64,000 nt of DNA. Origin: Aaosphaeria pasadenensis (taxonomy: Eukaryota > Ascomycota > Dothideomycetes > Pleosporales). Shown here one piece after another: positions 46,648 through 59,231 of the stretch. How positions within the stretch are numbered: position 1 is the first letter of the stretch; every line of letters starts with the position of its first letter. Both the position numbers and the translations under genes were made by a program. The stretch spans positions 1,388,585 through 1,452,584 of the forward strand of contig JAKLMB010000007.1 in assembly GCA_022813625.1 (NCBI GenBank). Reading direction: 5' to 3'. The notes below the pieces were generated by a model. It was not told the DNA's origin, searched no databases, and was given only the letters and a program-made list of their open reading frames with translations.

Positions 46648-47909
46648 TGCGGGGCCACAATAACTCCATTGCTGTGAATGTTTGTGGTGTGTAATTACCT
46701 AGGGAATTCCGCCCGGCCCATTGGCACAAAATAGAGTAACGCCTTGGAAGCGACCTTTCCCATGTTCAAACGAGGCAGAGACATGGATACGCAAATTTTG
46801 GGACATCTAGACGGAATGTGGGAACATGTGCATCGCTTTGGGAGTCAGATCATCAAAAGCGACTGGATTTATTATGTTCATCCCCCTCTCCTCACCTCTG
46901 CTCTTCATCTTTCTGTTTCTTTCCTGTTCTTTTCTTATCACGCACCATTTCATTTCGTGGTCAGTTTTGGGGGTCTCCGTCGCATTTGAGCTATGAGTTG
47001 GCGTTTGGATGCTCAGTTCAACAGGGAGCGTGGGCGAATCCCTACTGTAACATACCTTTGAAATATGGAATGACTTCAACACGACGTTTGGTAGGCGTAG
47101 ATGAATATATACATGTTCACCCCTAGCCATAGCATAGCCTAGGTTGTCTTTGTCGTATTACCTAGGTACCTAGAGGTAGCTAAGCAATGTTACACGTACC
47201 TGTTCACGGACTTTTAGCACTTCCTGCACATAATAACTCAGGCACCTACCTAGGTACTCAAGTCTACGGAAACTCAGGAATAATACGAGGTAATGTTCAA
47301 TGTTGTTCAGAGACTGCTTACTCGTCCCATTGGTTTCTCAAGGTACATACAAGTACGAGGCGTGCGAGGCGAGGAGGGTAGTGGACGCAATCGATAAGCC
47401 CAAGCCACCCACCTCCGCCATTTCTTCTCACTGCAATTACTCCGTGACTAACTGCCCACCCTACCCTACCTGGTAACTATCATCGTCTGGGTACACGGCA
47501 TCCAGCCACAACCCATCTCGAGGATTTTCCAGTTGACTCTTGCATGGCGAAGTCACGGTCGAGATCAAGATTGAGAGGTTGACTTGCACTGTCTTGCTCT
47601 CAACAAGTCTCATTCTCATGACATCGAACGATGAAGAGCACCCAGACGCTACGTCACAGTCGCCCAATTACTGGTCTACCACCTAATCACCGCTGCCACT
47701 GCTACATACTGCCACTGTCACTGCTACACCACAGCAATAACACGGATCCCGCGCTCACATCCTTACGCCCACTCGCGCTCTGGCACACCTGAAACTCTCA
47801 ATACCAGACTCGTCCCGCCAACCTCGACAACAGCAACAAGGCCGTCCTGCTCCAGTCCGAGACTACAGTGGATACACGCGTAGGAAGTATACGCACTCTT
47901 CCTGCCACC
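46648..47909. promoter_or_regulatory. Region between MRS3/4 and SAP1
   Basis: No gene is recognised. TACCTAGGTA palindromes occur at 47159 and 47247. The 200 bases before the SAP1 start are rich in C and CAC/CTG-like words and are probably promoter and 5' UTR. Confidence 0.55.
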
Positions 47910-50510
47910 ATGCGTGCCAATCCCTCGACATCCATGCAAAAGACATATGACGAATGCTACCTTACCTGCTCCACGGCCGTGTATTTCGAAAGTCAGGTTC
48001 GTTACCCACTGCAGGCGTAATAATACCCCAAACGCTTACAGGCGCACCGCTAATCTTTGTCCATTGCAGAACAACGAGGCTGAGGCTCTTCGTTCATGGC
48101 GGACCGCGCTGGACCAGATCTATTATCACAATGCGTACCGTGTTTCCTCCAACTATCGCCCGAGAACCGAGACAGAGAAGGCATTGCATGATTCCCTCCG
48201 TCAGTTGGAGTTACAATGCAAGGAACGTGTAGATCTTCTGGAGGCCTTGAAGAGAAGTAGAGAGGATATTGATGAAAGTCTTCCAGCATCCGCCCAGAGT
48301 TTGAAAACAATAGGCACATCCACAGCCTCCGCTTCCTCCAAAATCCCGCCGCAAGTATCAGCACAGGCAGACGATGCCGGTAACTTGAACTGGATGGGCG
48401 GGGGCACAGTTCCCCCAGTTGGCTATTCAGATATTTCACGCCCTCCACTTCCGCATCGACCCGCTCTTCCGGTTCGTAGGAGCTCAGGTACCGATTCTCT
48501 TCGCTTGAATAGTCTCACGGAGGCCTCCAGCAGTCTCTCGCTCTCTCCCCAGCCTACAAATCAGGACAAGAAGTCACGTACGCCGTCACCAGAAAAGAGA
48601 GGCCGTATGTTGCGTACATTACGGCCAGGCAAAGACGGCAGCAAAATTTCATCGTCGAAATTGCCGAATTCGGCCAGAGCCAGGCCACAGGCTGCTGCAA
48701 AGGCGGCCACCCAGGCTTGGGAGTCCACCACAAATGGCTATCCCAGTCGACCTCCGCATACGGAGACTCACAGCAGTAAAGAATCGCCTGGGCGGCCTAA
48801 CATGGCCTCAGCACCATCATCATTCGATCGGCCTGGTGCCGGTCCAGATTCTGAGAAGCCAAATATTACACCAAGACATGAAGTATTGTCATCATCGTCG
48901 CATCCTCTTAGAACAGGCGACTCAATGGAACCGGAATCATCCAGGACTACACGTCAGCCGCAAGGTCAAAGTGGAAGTAAACAAACCGTTGCTACACATT
49001 TGGTCCCTCGGTCCCTTCCAAAGGATCTGCCTGCAATCGCTCGAGAAAGCCCTTTCACGACACCAGACCGAGCGAACACTGCGCACAGGCAAGGCCCACC
49101 GCTTTTGTCTTATAGAGACGAATACTCTACGATAGTGCCCAAGCGACGGGTTATCGCGGGCGCTGCTGCGGTGCGATCATTCAGTAATTCAGTTCAAGGC
49201 AATGATACGTCGAAAACAAAGCATGATACGCGGTCTTCGATGCAGTCACCCCCATTGGTTGAAAACTATGGAAGACGCCATGTGCCTATGAATCCTTTTG
49301 GAGTAGACGCGTTCGATGCTCCAGGTGCCCAAAACCCAGAAATGCAGCAGGAATTCCAGGAGGTCAAAACAAAGGAGCCATCGGCTCGTGCCGACCTACC
49401 CCCCACGCCAACATCGGAGGCTGGAGAAACTAGCATTTCGGAAACTGGCTCGGATGAATGGAAAACGCGAGTCAAAGCAATACTCAAAGATTTACCGCGT
49501 GGAGTTGACAAGTCGGCTGCTCAACAGATTCTCAACGAAATAGTCATACATGGTGATGAAGTCCATTGGGACGATGTCGCAGGGCTTGAAATTGCAAAGT
49601 CTGCTCTGAAGGAAACAGTCGTTTATCCATTTCTTCGGCCAGATCTCTTCATGGGCCTTCGAGAGCCCGCTAGAGGAATGTTACTTTTCGGGCCACCAGG
49701 AACGGGGAAAACCATGTTAGCCCGAGCTGTAGCCACAGAATCGAGGTCAACATTTTTCGCAATATCGGCCAGTAGTTTGACCAGCAAATTTCTCGGGGAA
49801 TCTGAAAAACTTGTGCGTGCTTTGTTTGCTTTGGCCAAGCTTCTCGCACCCGCAATAATATTTGTGGATGAGATTGATTCACTCCTTTCCTCACGTTCAA
49901 GTACTGGCGAACACGAAGCGACTCGCCGCATTAAGACTGAATTCCTAATCCAATGGTCAGACCTTGCAAGGGCAGCTGCAGGAAGAGAACAGACTGAGAG
50001 AGATAAGGAGAGAGGCGATGCAAGTCGCGTGCTTGTCCTGGCTGCAACAAATATTCCATGGGCGATTGATGAAGCTGCCAGACGCCGTTTTGTGAGGCGA
50101 CAGTACATACCACTGCCCGAGGACCATGTAAGAAGGACGCAGTTACAGACCTTACTCGGCCACCAGAAACACGAATTAAGTGAAGAAGACATGAACCAGT
50201 TAGTTGCTTCAACAGAAGGTATGTCGAGCCATTTGATGCATTGCCTCGCGCACACTCCAGGTGCAAAGCCCTACTAAATCATCACGTAGGATTTTCAGGT
50301 TCCGATATCACAGCGCTAGCCAAAGATGCAGCTATGGGTCCACTACGCAGTCTCGGCGAGAAATTACTGCATATGACGATGGATGAGATCCGTCCTATTC
50401 GTTTCGAAGATTTCAAAGCCAGTCTCCAGACCATTCGGCCGAGCGTGAGCAAGCAGGGCCTTAAGGAGTTTGAGGACTGGGCGAAGGAATTCGGTGAGCG
50501 AGGTGGTTGA
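47910..50510 (+). CDS. SAP1: AAA ATPase of the Sap1/Yta6 (spastin/katanin-like) group
   Basis: This is a meiotic-clade AAA ATPase, related to spastin, fidgetin and Vps4. Exons are 47910-47996, 48070-50218 and 50290-50510, giving about 818 residues. The N-terminal about 90 residues form a helical MIT-like region (NNEAEALRSWRTALDQIYYH, KALHDSLRQLELQCKERVDLLEAL). A long Ser/Pro-rich disordered linker runs to about residue 500. The AAA core has VHWDDVAGLEIAKSALKETV, Walker A GPPGTGKT (570-577), Walker B IIFVDEID (about 626-633), and the arginine-finger region ARRRFVRRQYIPLPE. The C-terminal lid and Vps4-type end (FSGSDITALAKDAAMGPLR, IRPIRFEDF) close the protein. The substrate is not known from sequence. 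Confidence 0.88.
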
Positions 50511-51490
50511 TAGCGCCCACAGAACACAACGCGAATCTTGGCGGTCTCACTGACCTTTAGAATCCTTGTCTGCTGTTGAGTAGTAAGTCGACAGAGTAGT
50601 GCCTAGCTTGACGCATATGGCCGTAGATTCATTCAATCAATAGTAGCTTAGATTCGACCTGGAGTAGATTAAACAATATGGATGATCAGCTTCCAGAAGC
50701 AGAGTTAATTGACCGATTACCGATACATCGGATCATTCGTAGCAACTTGCGAATACAACCCGGAAACCCTGTCGAAAAAGACAAAGGGTCGGTCATGAAG
50801 GCAAACTTAACGTGAATTGCTGCACGGTTATCAAGACGTGCTAATTGGAACCAGAGTGGATTTGTTAGATGGGATTGCCAACTCTCGTTGTCGCTTTGTC
50901 TTCTCGATACTTTTGCATAGCTATACTGTACCAAGTCAAGCAATATATAGACATCTCAAACGACATAACATACAGGATGGAAATGTCTGTCATCTAATGT
51001 ACAAGTAGTGACGAGGCTGTTCTTGAACTCGTTGGGCATCAAATCACAACGTACAGTCTGCTAGATGAGCATAGTTTCACCATGTGATTCTACTTCTCAT
51101 TCGATTTCACTGCATGAATGGTGACCACGACATATACCCATACTTTCCCATGGCCCTCGTCTACCTATAATGGATTCGGTTAAGTCACGCAGCAAACAGC
51201 CTCATGTGCACGTTTTCAATGAACATTAGAATCAAGTCAGACCAAACATTTACTTTAGAGGTAAAAGTACATCATGTTATAGCCTCCAAAATCCATCAGA
51301 GCCCAGTGCTAGAACACTTATAGGCCAATGTTAATACACGTGGTAACCACGGGTTGAGGAGATGTTTGGCATCATGAAAATATACGCTGCACGAATGACA
51401 CCATTTTCTAGAGCTCCAAAGCCATGTTTTCTTGACATCCTAGAATGCGTAGCCGCCTGTTTTTTTAGACCGAAAGTTGAAGGCATATGG
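50511..51490. other. Convergent region between SAP1 and SQS1
   Basis: A 980-base AT-leaning stretch holding both 3' ends. No further gene is recognised. Confidence 0.6.
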
Positions 51491-53488
51491 CTATTTAAGC
51501 CCAGCTCTAGTCATCTTTACGGTGTGTGTGATGGGCTGTAGGATACCCTTATTCTCCAGAGCCCCGAGAGCGGTGCCTTGGGTCCAACCCATTTTCTCTA
51601 ACAGACGTCGACCTTTATTCTCGGGACCAAGCTCGGGAGCCGATGCTCCCACAGTATCTCCGTCCCTGTATGACACTGTTGCACGCCCCTTCGCATTACT
51701 CCGTGGAGGCCGAGGCGTGGCACTTTGTAGCCGGGTCTTGAATCGCCTCTGACCCACGATATCATCGAATTCCTCGTCATCGATCCTTCTCGTTCTGAGT
51801 GTCTTGGACAAGACTGTAAATCTATTCGCCCCGTCTCCACGCGACCTAGAGCTCAGGCCAAGCTGATGAACAAACTGATGAATCACAGCGCGGCGCTTTG
51901 CTTCCATCGGAGGCAGTGAAAGAGTCTGCATCTTAGAGAACATGAACTCGCGTATCTCTTCCGTGACTTCATTGAAGTCTAGGTACTTGTCGTTCAGTTT
52001 TTCTGCTTTTCCTTTCCGGCCAAGTAAACCTTGTTTTCGCAACTCCTCTCTCTCGGCCTTCTTAAGCCGTTTTGTAGCACGGTCCTTCTCCCATGCGGCC
52101 TGCATCTGAGAATTCAGGTCCGAATCAGATAATTCCGGGGGCATTTGACCTCGACGTCCCTTTTTTCTTGGTCGCAGAGATGGACGTTCCGTGTCCATGA
52201 TGTCAAATCCATCATAAGGATCCTGTTCGAGCATTTCTGCCATGGCAGATGCAACAGGAAAACCTCTTTGTGGGCGTTTGCTCTTTGAATAGGGACGCTT
52301 CCATGATGCTTCGCGATGATGAGAATCGGTCATTGAAGCAACAGCTGCGCCATGTACATCATCGTGCCCAAATAGAACAATGTCGTCTGATCCCAATCCA
52401 AGTTCCTCCTGCTTCTGAAGTATTCGTGCGATATGTTCATCATCCATGTCTCCATCGCCAATCACACTAGGCGACAAACCCGCGTCCTCGAAGGCGTTGT
52501 CATCATCGTCGTCGTTGTCATCGTCGCCTTCATCTTCGTCGTCATCCCAATCGCTAGCACCGAGGCTGAGCGACTCACTGTCGCTTCCACTAGCAGAGAC
52601 ATTAGAACGGTAGCGCTCTATGTGTGAGGATTCGAATATCTCTACAAGCTCCAGCTCCCGGGGCGTTTTGACTAGCCTGGCGGGGATCCAGCGTGCATCG
52701 TCTAGAGTGTGTCCATCGTACACGACAAGATACTGTAGACCGCTCTTGCGAGCTCGTTTGGAAACAATGCGTCTGATAGGTTCGGAAGAAACGGAACTGT
52801 ACGAGGTGCTGATATTTCCTAGATCACGAATCAAGTCTGAGTCCCATTCATTCAGCTCGTCAATATTTTCAGCGATTGAGTTTGCCTCATCGGCAGAGCT
52901 GCCCTGTTCACCATCTGTTGATCCTTGAGTGGGGACATCCTGGCCAACATCCAGCGCTCGGCGTACAAAGGAAGCCTTGAGACTATCTTGTACATTGAAC
53001 TCCTGTGTGTTTTGTAGGTAGTCATCCATAGCAGCCGTGGTAGGGTCATTTAGGAATGTGGCCATTTCAGGTCTGTCGGAAATTGGAAGCCAGCCAATGC
53101 CGGGTTTGGACCGAGACTCCCAAGGTGTTGTTCCAACCATCCATTTGGACTGTCCACCCAGTCGTTGGTTGAAGTAGGTCTGGACAACGCTGTCTTCATC
53201 AGGATCGGGATCGGACATCACCTTGGGTGATGAATTGCCTTTGGCCAGGATTAGTGGAGTTCGATGCATCGATATCTAGGTCAACATTACCTCGTGACTG
53301 ATTCGGGTCGGTCTCTTTTTGGGGTGCAGGGGCAGGATTTGAGATTGTTGGAGCAGGCATGGCAGATCGCCCCTGGAAGACAATTTCGTCCTCGCTGCTT
53401 GAATCAGAGTTCTGGCCATGAAGCTGTGGGCTTTCGCTGCGAAGGCTCAATTGTGCGATTGCTGATGCAGTGGCAGCGGCGACAATGT

Positions 53489-53531
<43 letters not shown>

Positions 53532-53941
53532 TCGGCGAACTTTGATGGCGTGACGACCAGAAAGAGACTCTAATGAGATGGCTGTGTCCTGAACAGTCTT
53601 GAGACCAACGGGCAGGGCCGAGAACTCCTTCTGAGGAATCGTGCCTTGCAAAAGGCCGGCGCTGACGAATTGAACGGGGCGGTGACGAAGCTTTGTGCCT
53701 GACTCAAAGGTATGAGTACGGTGGCCAGATGTAAACCTTGCTTCTTCTGCAAGCGAGAAGGCATGTGGAATGTCTAGATGTCGGGTTAGAGGAAGCGATG
53801 CTGGGCGAATTTACTCTAGGTGTTACCTCGACGGGAACGATGGGCGGGGAGAGTCTGGATATTGCTGGATGAGCGCTGTGGCAAAGGCCTTGGCTTGTTG
53901 TTTTTGCCCTTGTGGCCCTTCTTGGGCTTCTTGCGTGGCAT
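51491..53941 (-). CDS. SQS1: R3H and G-patch protein Sqs1-like
   Basis: Sqs1 (Pfa1) is a G-patch cofactor that stimulates the Prp43 helicase in ribosome biogenesis and spliceosome turnover. Exons on the minus strand are 53941-53827, 53773-53291 and 53238-51491, giving about 781 residues. The second intron has GTAATG, branch CACTAATCC and acceptor CCAAAG, and joins SRG to NSSPK in phase. The N-terminus is very basic (MPRKKPKKGHKGKNNK). A Pro-Glu dipeptide repeat is followed by SDSSSEDEIVFQGR. An acidic stretch comes next, then an R3H domain (MEAKRRAVIHQFVHQLGL) and a C-terminal G-patch (ENKGRRLLEKMGWTQGTALG, NKGILQPI). The order matches fungal Sqs1. Confidence 0.9.
53491..53532. repeat. Hexanucleotide repeat coding for Glu-Pro units in SQS1
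   Basis: Seven near-identical TCTGGC units (plus-strand reading) lie within exon 2 of SQS1 and encode a Glu-Pro dipeptide repeat on the minus strand. Such a tract can change in unit number without breaking the frame. Confidence 0.9.
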
Positions 53942-55778
53942 TGAAGAACCGGGGCAGATGGCTATCTGCAGAGTCGAAGATACGATGCGACTGGTGCTAG
54001 GGCATGATGAGTTTCGGATCAAAGTGGCGTTTGTGATGAAAGGGGGGAGATGGTGAGAGTTGGGTAGGGGTAGGATGTGTCGATCTGTAATCACAACGAT
54101 GACCAGCTAGGACTGCTATCACCTGCTGTTGTTGTTCTTGTTGTCGTTGTTGTTGTTTGTTGTTGTTGCTGCTGCTACTGTTTCTATGTAGAGAAAGGAT
54201 GATGTGGGATGGCTACCTACATAGGGAGAGAGAGAGAAGGGGGGAATGTGTGTGTGCGTGAGTGTGTGGCGTGGAGTAGTAACGGGAAGGGATGAAAAGA
54301 GTGTGGTGGTGGTGGTGGGTGATAGTTGTTGTGGTTGTGGTCGTGGTTTACTTTCCACCTACCCAAACTCAGAGAGATGAAATGTATGACTGCTATGACT
54401 TAGGTAGGTAGGTACCTAGTTATGACTATGACTATTATGATACGAACTATGGAGTACACGCTCTAGTATATTATGAGAGCAGGTACTTGGCTATTGTGTA
54501 CCTAGCTAGTTACTACTGTGTGCTAGGGTAATGAGGAGTTTGGTTATCGATAAGAATCTCGGTTTTTTGTTTTGGGAATTTGGGAAGCGCATTTAACACG
54601 TGATTAGATAGTCAGTCATGGCGTCATGACTATACCTCATACGTACTAGTAATGTTTGCCTCCATGAGTCAGCCCCTCTTCCTCTCCCGAGTATGGCAAG
54701 TACGAGGTATGTACGTACATCGGTAGTTAGTTACCAGGAAACAGTTCATAACGTATCCATCATTCCGCAGCCATAATACTCTACAACCCCGTTCAATTTT
54801 TAATACAACTACATTTTTTCTGGTGTGTCCCTTATTTATTTCGATCTTTCCAACCATTACCTGTCTTATTCTACGTGTATTTGGTCGATGGTATATTTTT
54901 CCTTTTCTTCCAAATACATTGTTTTGATCGACCATACACTAATCTCCTCATCACCAAAACACAAGTTAGGGCAACCACATAGATAATACTCACATGTATC
55001 AAGACTTTTCTAACTCGATAAGATAATCGAGACTGGGCAGACAGGAGTTTGTTATTATCCATGTGCACACTAGTACTTTAAAATATGGGTGTAGAGGAGT
55101 AGGTTGTTGGTGTAGCATGTGACCCGTGACCTGTGATGATGACCTCTCCTCTTCCCCCGCCCTGCCACCCCCATACACAGTACATACCTAGGTACCTGTT
55201 ACCTGGTAGTTACGAGCTACCCCAACTACCCTAAGTGAAAATACCTGTACTCTTCTTGTACCTTCCTGTACCTCCTGGTACCATCTTGTACGTACTTGCA
55301 CCTTAGGTACTCGTAATAGCCGGGGTATTTGGTGAGTCTGTATGGTTGCCTCCCCCTCTACACCACACATCACACATCGCCTCCCATCACTTTGGTCATC
55401 ATCTCATCATCCTACTTGGACGAAAGACATGCAATAGGAGACTCTCTCGTTATCATCGTTTACGTATATTAGATATCTATCTGTCTATCCATCTATCCGT
55501 CTATTGTTGCCGTTGCCTACCTACAGAAGTATTCAGGTAGGTATGAGGTAACCAATCTATCTACCTACCTACCTACCTAACAGAAGACAGAGGTACCTAC
55601 CAATACTCGCGGTAACCCATCTCCCTCCGCTCTGCAGGCACCACCACCCCTCTTCAGCCCTCGGTCGCTCATCGCTCGTCGCTCATCACTTATCGTTCTC
55701 CACTCGCTCAGCTCTCCAACGCTCGAGGCCCAACACGTAGCTCTCCATACTTACGCTTCCCTCTTCCACATCGCGAGA
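53942..55778. promoter_or_regulatory. 1.8 kb divergent region between SQS1 and ATG4
   Basis: No gene is recognised. It contains TTG repeats (54125-54180), a GTGGTGGTGG run (54303-54318), AGGTAGGTAGGTACC repeats (54402-54418) and TACCTAGGTA at 55185. An ACCTACC block (55510-55605) lies about 170-270 bases before the ATG4 start. Confidence 0.55.
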
Positions 55779-57229
55779 ATGAACGAGTTCGAGCGTGTTA
55801 GCCGAAATATTGTCCGTACCTTTTACGATCCTCTCCCTTCAAACGATTCGAACTCGCCCGTCTGGTGTCTCGGAGAGCAATACTCATCAAGGCCACCACC
55901 AGCACCAGCACATGCGAGCCCACCTTCCCACTACAGCACACACGTTTCTGCCACGCAAACCGATCGAGCTTCCGCTAAAGAAGACGATAGTTGGATACGT
56001 ACAAGCTTAGAAGAATCGGAGCGCAAGGAAGCAGCACTTGCAGCCAACGGAGAGGATCCGTCCCAGTATGGAGGCTGGCCATACACATTTCTGGACGACT
56101 TCGAATCACGCATATGGATGACCTACAGATCTGGCTTCGCCCCTATACAGAAGAGTCAAGATCCAAAGGCAGTCGCATCCATGAGCTTCAGAGTACGCAT
56201 GCAGAACCTGGCCCAATCTGCCTTCACATCTGATGCTGGTTTTGGTTGCATGATCAGGAGCGGGCAGAGCATACTTGCAAATGCCTTGTTAGATCTGCGT
56301 CTAGGGAGAGGTAGGTTATTACTTCCTCACTAGTAACCCACATATTCATCGTTACAAACCCGTGATAAATCAATAGATTGGAGGCTCGTCAATGCTACAC
56401 CCCAACGAAATGACCGAGAAATACTTTCGCTATTCGCCGACGATCCTCGGGCCCCATTCTCGATCCACCGATTTGTTCAACATGGCGCAGCTGCATGTGG
56501 TAAGTTTCCCGGAGAATGGTTCGGTCCCTCAGCGACGGCCCGTTGCATTCAAGACCTTGCCAATGCATATGAGGGTACGGGCCTCCGTGTTTACATATCG
56601 GGAGATGGCGCGGACGTCTACGAAGACAATCTGAAGCAATTAGCTGTCGACGCGAATGGAAAATTTGTACCGACGTTGATACTGGTGGGGACCCGACTTG
56701 GAATTGACAAAATCACCCCTGTATACTGGGAAGCGCTCAAAGCAGCGTTGCAGATGCCCCAGTCGATTGGTATCGCAGGGTAATGAATGCAACTGAGATC
56801 ATCTGTACTGTTCTTGCTGACACAACCAACAGAGGCCGACCCTCAGCATCCCACTACTTCGTCGGTACCCAATCGAATGATTTCTTCTACCTTGACCCAC
56901 ACACAACCCGCCCGCTCCTGCCCTTTCGTAATAGCCCGGCAGAGTACCACCCGGATGAGGTATCATCCTGTCACACCCGGCGAATTCGCCGAATCGAGAT
57001 CCGTGAGATGGACCCCTCGATGTTGATTGCATTTCTGGTGAAGGATGAGGCAGATTTCGACAGATGGAAGGAGGCCGTTGTAAGCGTACAAGGCAAAGCG
57101 ATCGTTCATATCAGTAAGAGTCAGCCGCCACCACGTGGTGTGGAGCGCGCGGGCGCCGTGGACGAAGTCGAAAGTTTTGATGAGCGCGAGGAAGGAGACG
57201 ATAATAATGACGATGGCGATCTTCTCTAA
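55779..57229 (+). CDS. ATG4: Cysteine protease Atg4
   Basis: Atg4 trims Atg8 to expose its C-terminal glycine and later releases Atg8 from lipid. Exons are 55779-56310, 56377-56779 and 56833-57229, giving 443 residues. The catalytic Cys157 sits in DAGFGCMIRSGQSILANAL, and the Asp333/His335 pair lies in FFYLDPHTTRP. Other family motifs are YRSGFAPI, the second-exon opening DWRLVNATPQRND, and SASHYFVGTQ. The C-terminal tail is acidic and Asp/Asn-rich. A GTAAGT within exon 2 (near 56500) is not used because the frame reads through it with conserved residues (HGAAACGKFPGEWFGPS). Confidence 0.95.
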
Positions 57230-57877
57230 TTGAACCACTTCCTGAACCGACTCTGAGCCATGGAACATCACACCAGCTGCCCACTGACGGTGCTCACTGA
57301 ATCAGACACCAATAGACAAGAAGGCTTTGAGAGGATAAATTAATCGGGGTTGGTCAATACCAAATGGCACTGACAAAAAAATCGCCGATAGACACTGGTC
57401 CGGCGTTGAGTTTCTGAGAGGAAGAGATGGGCCAGAGATCGGTAGACAAATAGCTCAGTACCTGTTTGAACACCCCGCGACAGTGACTTCGCCTGATGCC
57501 ACAACGCGCACACCAATCTAGAATTTGCGACCCTCATTCCTCGTTGCGCAAGTGGCGTCAAATTGGCGAACGTGAAGCTCTGAGACAGCGAAGCAGCGAG
57601 ATTAGTACAACATGCGATAGTGTAGGAAAATCAAGAAGACAATGAAGATGAACTTGAAGAGATGTTATTCGTCCGTCTGCAGTGGTATATGATACAGCCG
57701 GTATTGAGCCCCGAAAGTCATACCGGGAGACTCGCGGACCCAGTAAGACAAGCAGACCGTCCCATGATCGCATTAAAATGACCCGTGAACACCGTCACCC
57801 CATAACCGCCTCTCATACAAGCAAGATCGCCGATGAGAAAGAAAACCCAAGCAAGAAAAGCATCCACTACCAAACCC
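57230..57877. other. Convergent region between ATG4 and H2B
   Basis: A 648-base stretch with no recognisable gene; it holds both 3' UTRs. Confidence 0.6.
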
Positions 57878-58477
57878 TTACTTTGTAGAGGAAGAGTATT
57901 TGGTCACGGCCTTGGTGCCCTCAGACACGGCGTGCTTGGCAAGCTCACCAGGGAGGATCAATCGAACCCTGTTCATGTGTTAGTGAATAGGAAAAATGGC
58001 GGAAGTGAGAATTGGGTCAACATACGAGGTTTGGATCTCGCGTGATGAGATGGTGGACTTCTTGTTGTAGGCAGCGAGCTTGGATGCCTCGGTGGCGACA
58101 CGCTCGAAGATATCGTTGACGAAGGAGTTCAAGATGGACATGGCGCGGTTGGAGATACCAGTGTCGGGATGAACCTGCTTGAGGACTAGAGAGAAAAAAC
58201 GCGTTAGTTTGATGAACCCAATGCGAAAGACGCGACTTTGGATCTGAAAGCAAATCCACAGCGCATCCAAGGAGGATGCGTAATGGCAATGCAAAGTGGA
58301 TCAAAACTTACCCTTGTAGATGTAGCTGGAGTAGGTCTCCTTCCTGGACTTGGTGCGCTTCTTCTTCTCACCAGAGGGAGCGGCAGTCTTCTTGCCAGCC
58401 TCCTTCTTCTCGGCGGGGGCCTTACCAGCCGGGGCCTTGCCGCCGGTGGTGGGAGTCTTCTGAGCTTTGGGAGGCAT
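57878..58477 (-). CDS. HTB1: Histone H2B
   Basis: Core histone H2B. Exons on the minus strand are 58477-58312, 58185-58026 and 57968-57878, giving 138 residues. The N-terminal tail is Lys/Ala-rich ([19 protein letters not shown]). The histone fold reads [42 protein letters not shown] and [41 protein letters not shown] sequence. The conserved C-terminal Lys for ubiquitination is in AVTKYSS. Introns of 126 and 57 bases interrupt the fold. The gene is head-to-head with H2A. Confidence 0.98.
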
Positions 58478-59231
58478 TTTGAAGTGTTGGAAAGATTTGC
58501 GAAATGGGTTGATGGGATTGGATTGGTTGGATGATGATGTTGGAGTGAGAGTTAGTGTGACGGCGATAGTGGTGGTGACGGCGTTGGGAGTTGAGTGTCG
58601 AGATGAAGGAGGAGAGAAAGGTCGTCGAGGCGGGGAGCGCGCTACTTATGGGAATCGCGCTCTTGTTGTGATCCGGGCTCTCGCGCCTGGCTTGGCAATG
58701 GGGGCAGGCGCGCGACCTCTGCTCTTCGCTCTCACGGTTGCTTACCTTTGCAGCTTGAACCCACGGGCCACCCCACGGGCCACCCCTGCCACTTTCTGTC
58801 TCTCCTGCCCTCTCCTGCCACCTATCACCTATTGAGCGTTGTTTGGGTCTCGTCTGCTTACCCACTCCGTACTAGCCTTGTCGCCCGTGACCTCTGCCTG
58901 CGCCGTGCTGGTACTTACCCTTACTACTGTGCACACTGCGGTGTGTTAGGTACCTTAGTATGTACTGTGTACTCCCCCCCCGGTACCGTCACGACCGTGT
59001 GTAGCTGCTGCTGGTGCGAACCCACGCTAGTGATCTCGCGCACCCAAAACACGCCGCGCCGTCACTTATAAGCCGCGTCCCCCGCCTCAACCACGACCTT
59101 TTCCTCTCCTTCATCCATCTTCTTGACACCAAACCGCAACCACCGTCACCGCTGCCAACTGCTTTTTAACCTCCAGCTCTTTCTACCACTACATCCAACA
59201 AAAACTTACCCACCTTTTCCAACCTTTCAAA
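58478..59231. promoter_or_regulatory. Shared divergent promoter of H2B and H2A
   Basis: The two start codons are 754 bases apart. A perfect 12-base tandem repeat (CCACGGGCCACC at 58761 and 58773) lies near the middle. A TATA-like CTTATAAG lies at 59065-59072, about 160 bases before the H2A start. The H2A 5' UTR is CT- and CAA-rich. Confidence 0.7.

Noticed and set aside
56500..56512. GTAAGT inside ATG4 exon 2 as a splice donor
   Set aside because: The frame continues through it with conserved Atg4 residues, and splicing here would remove them.
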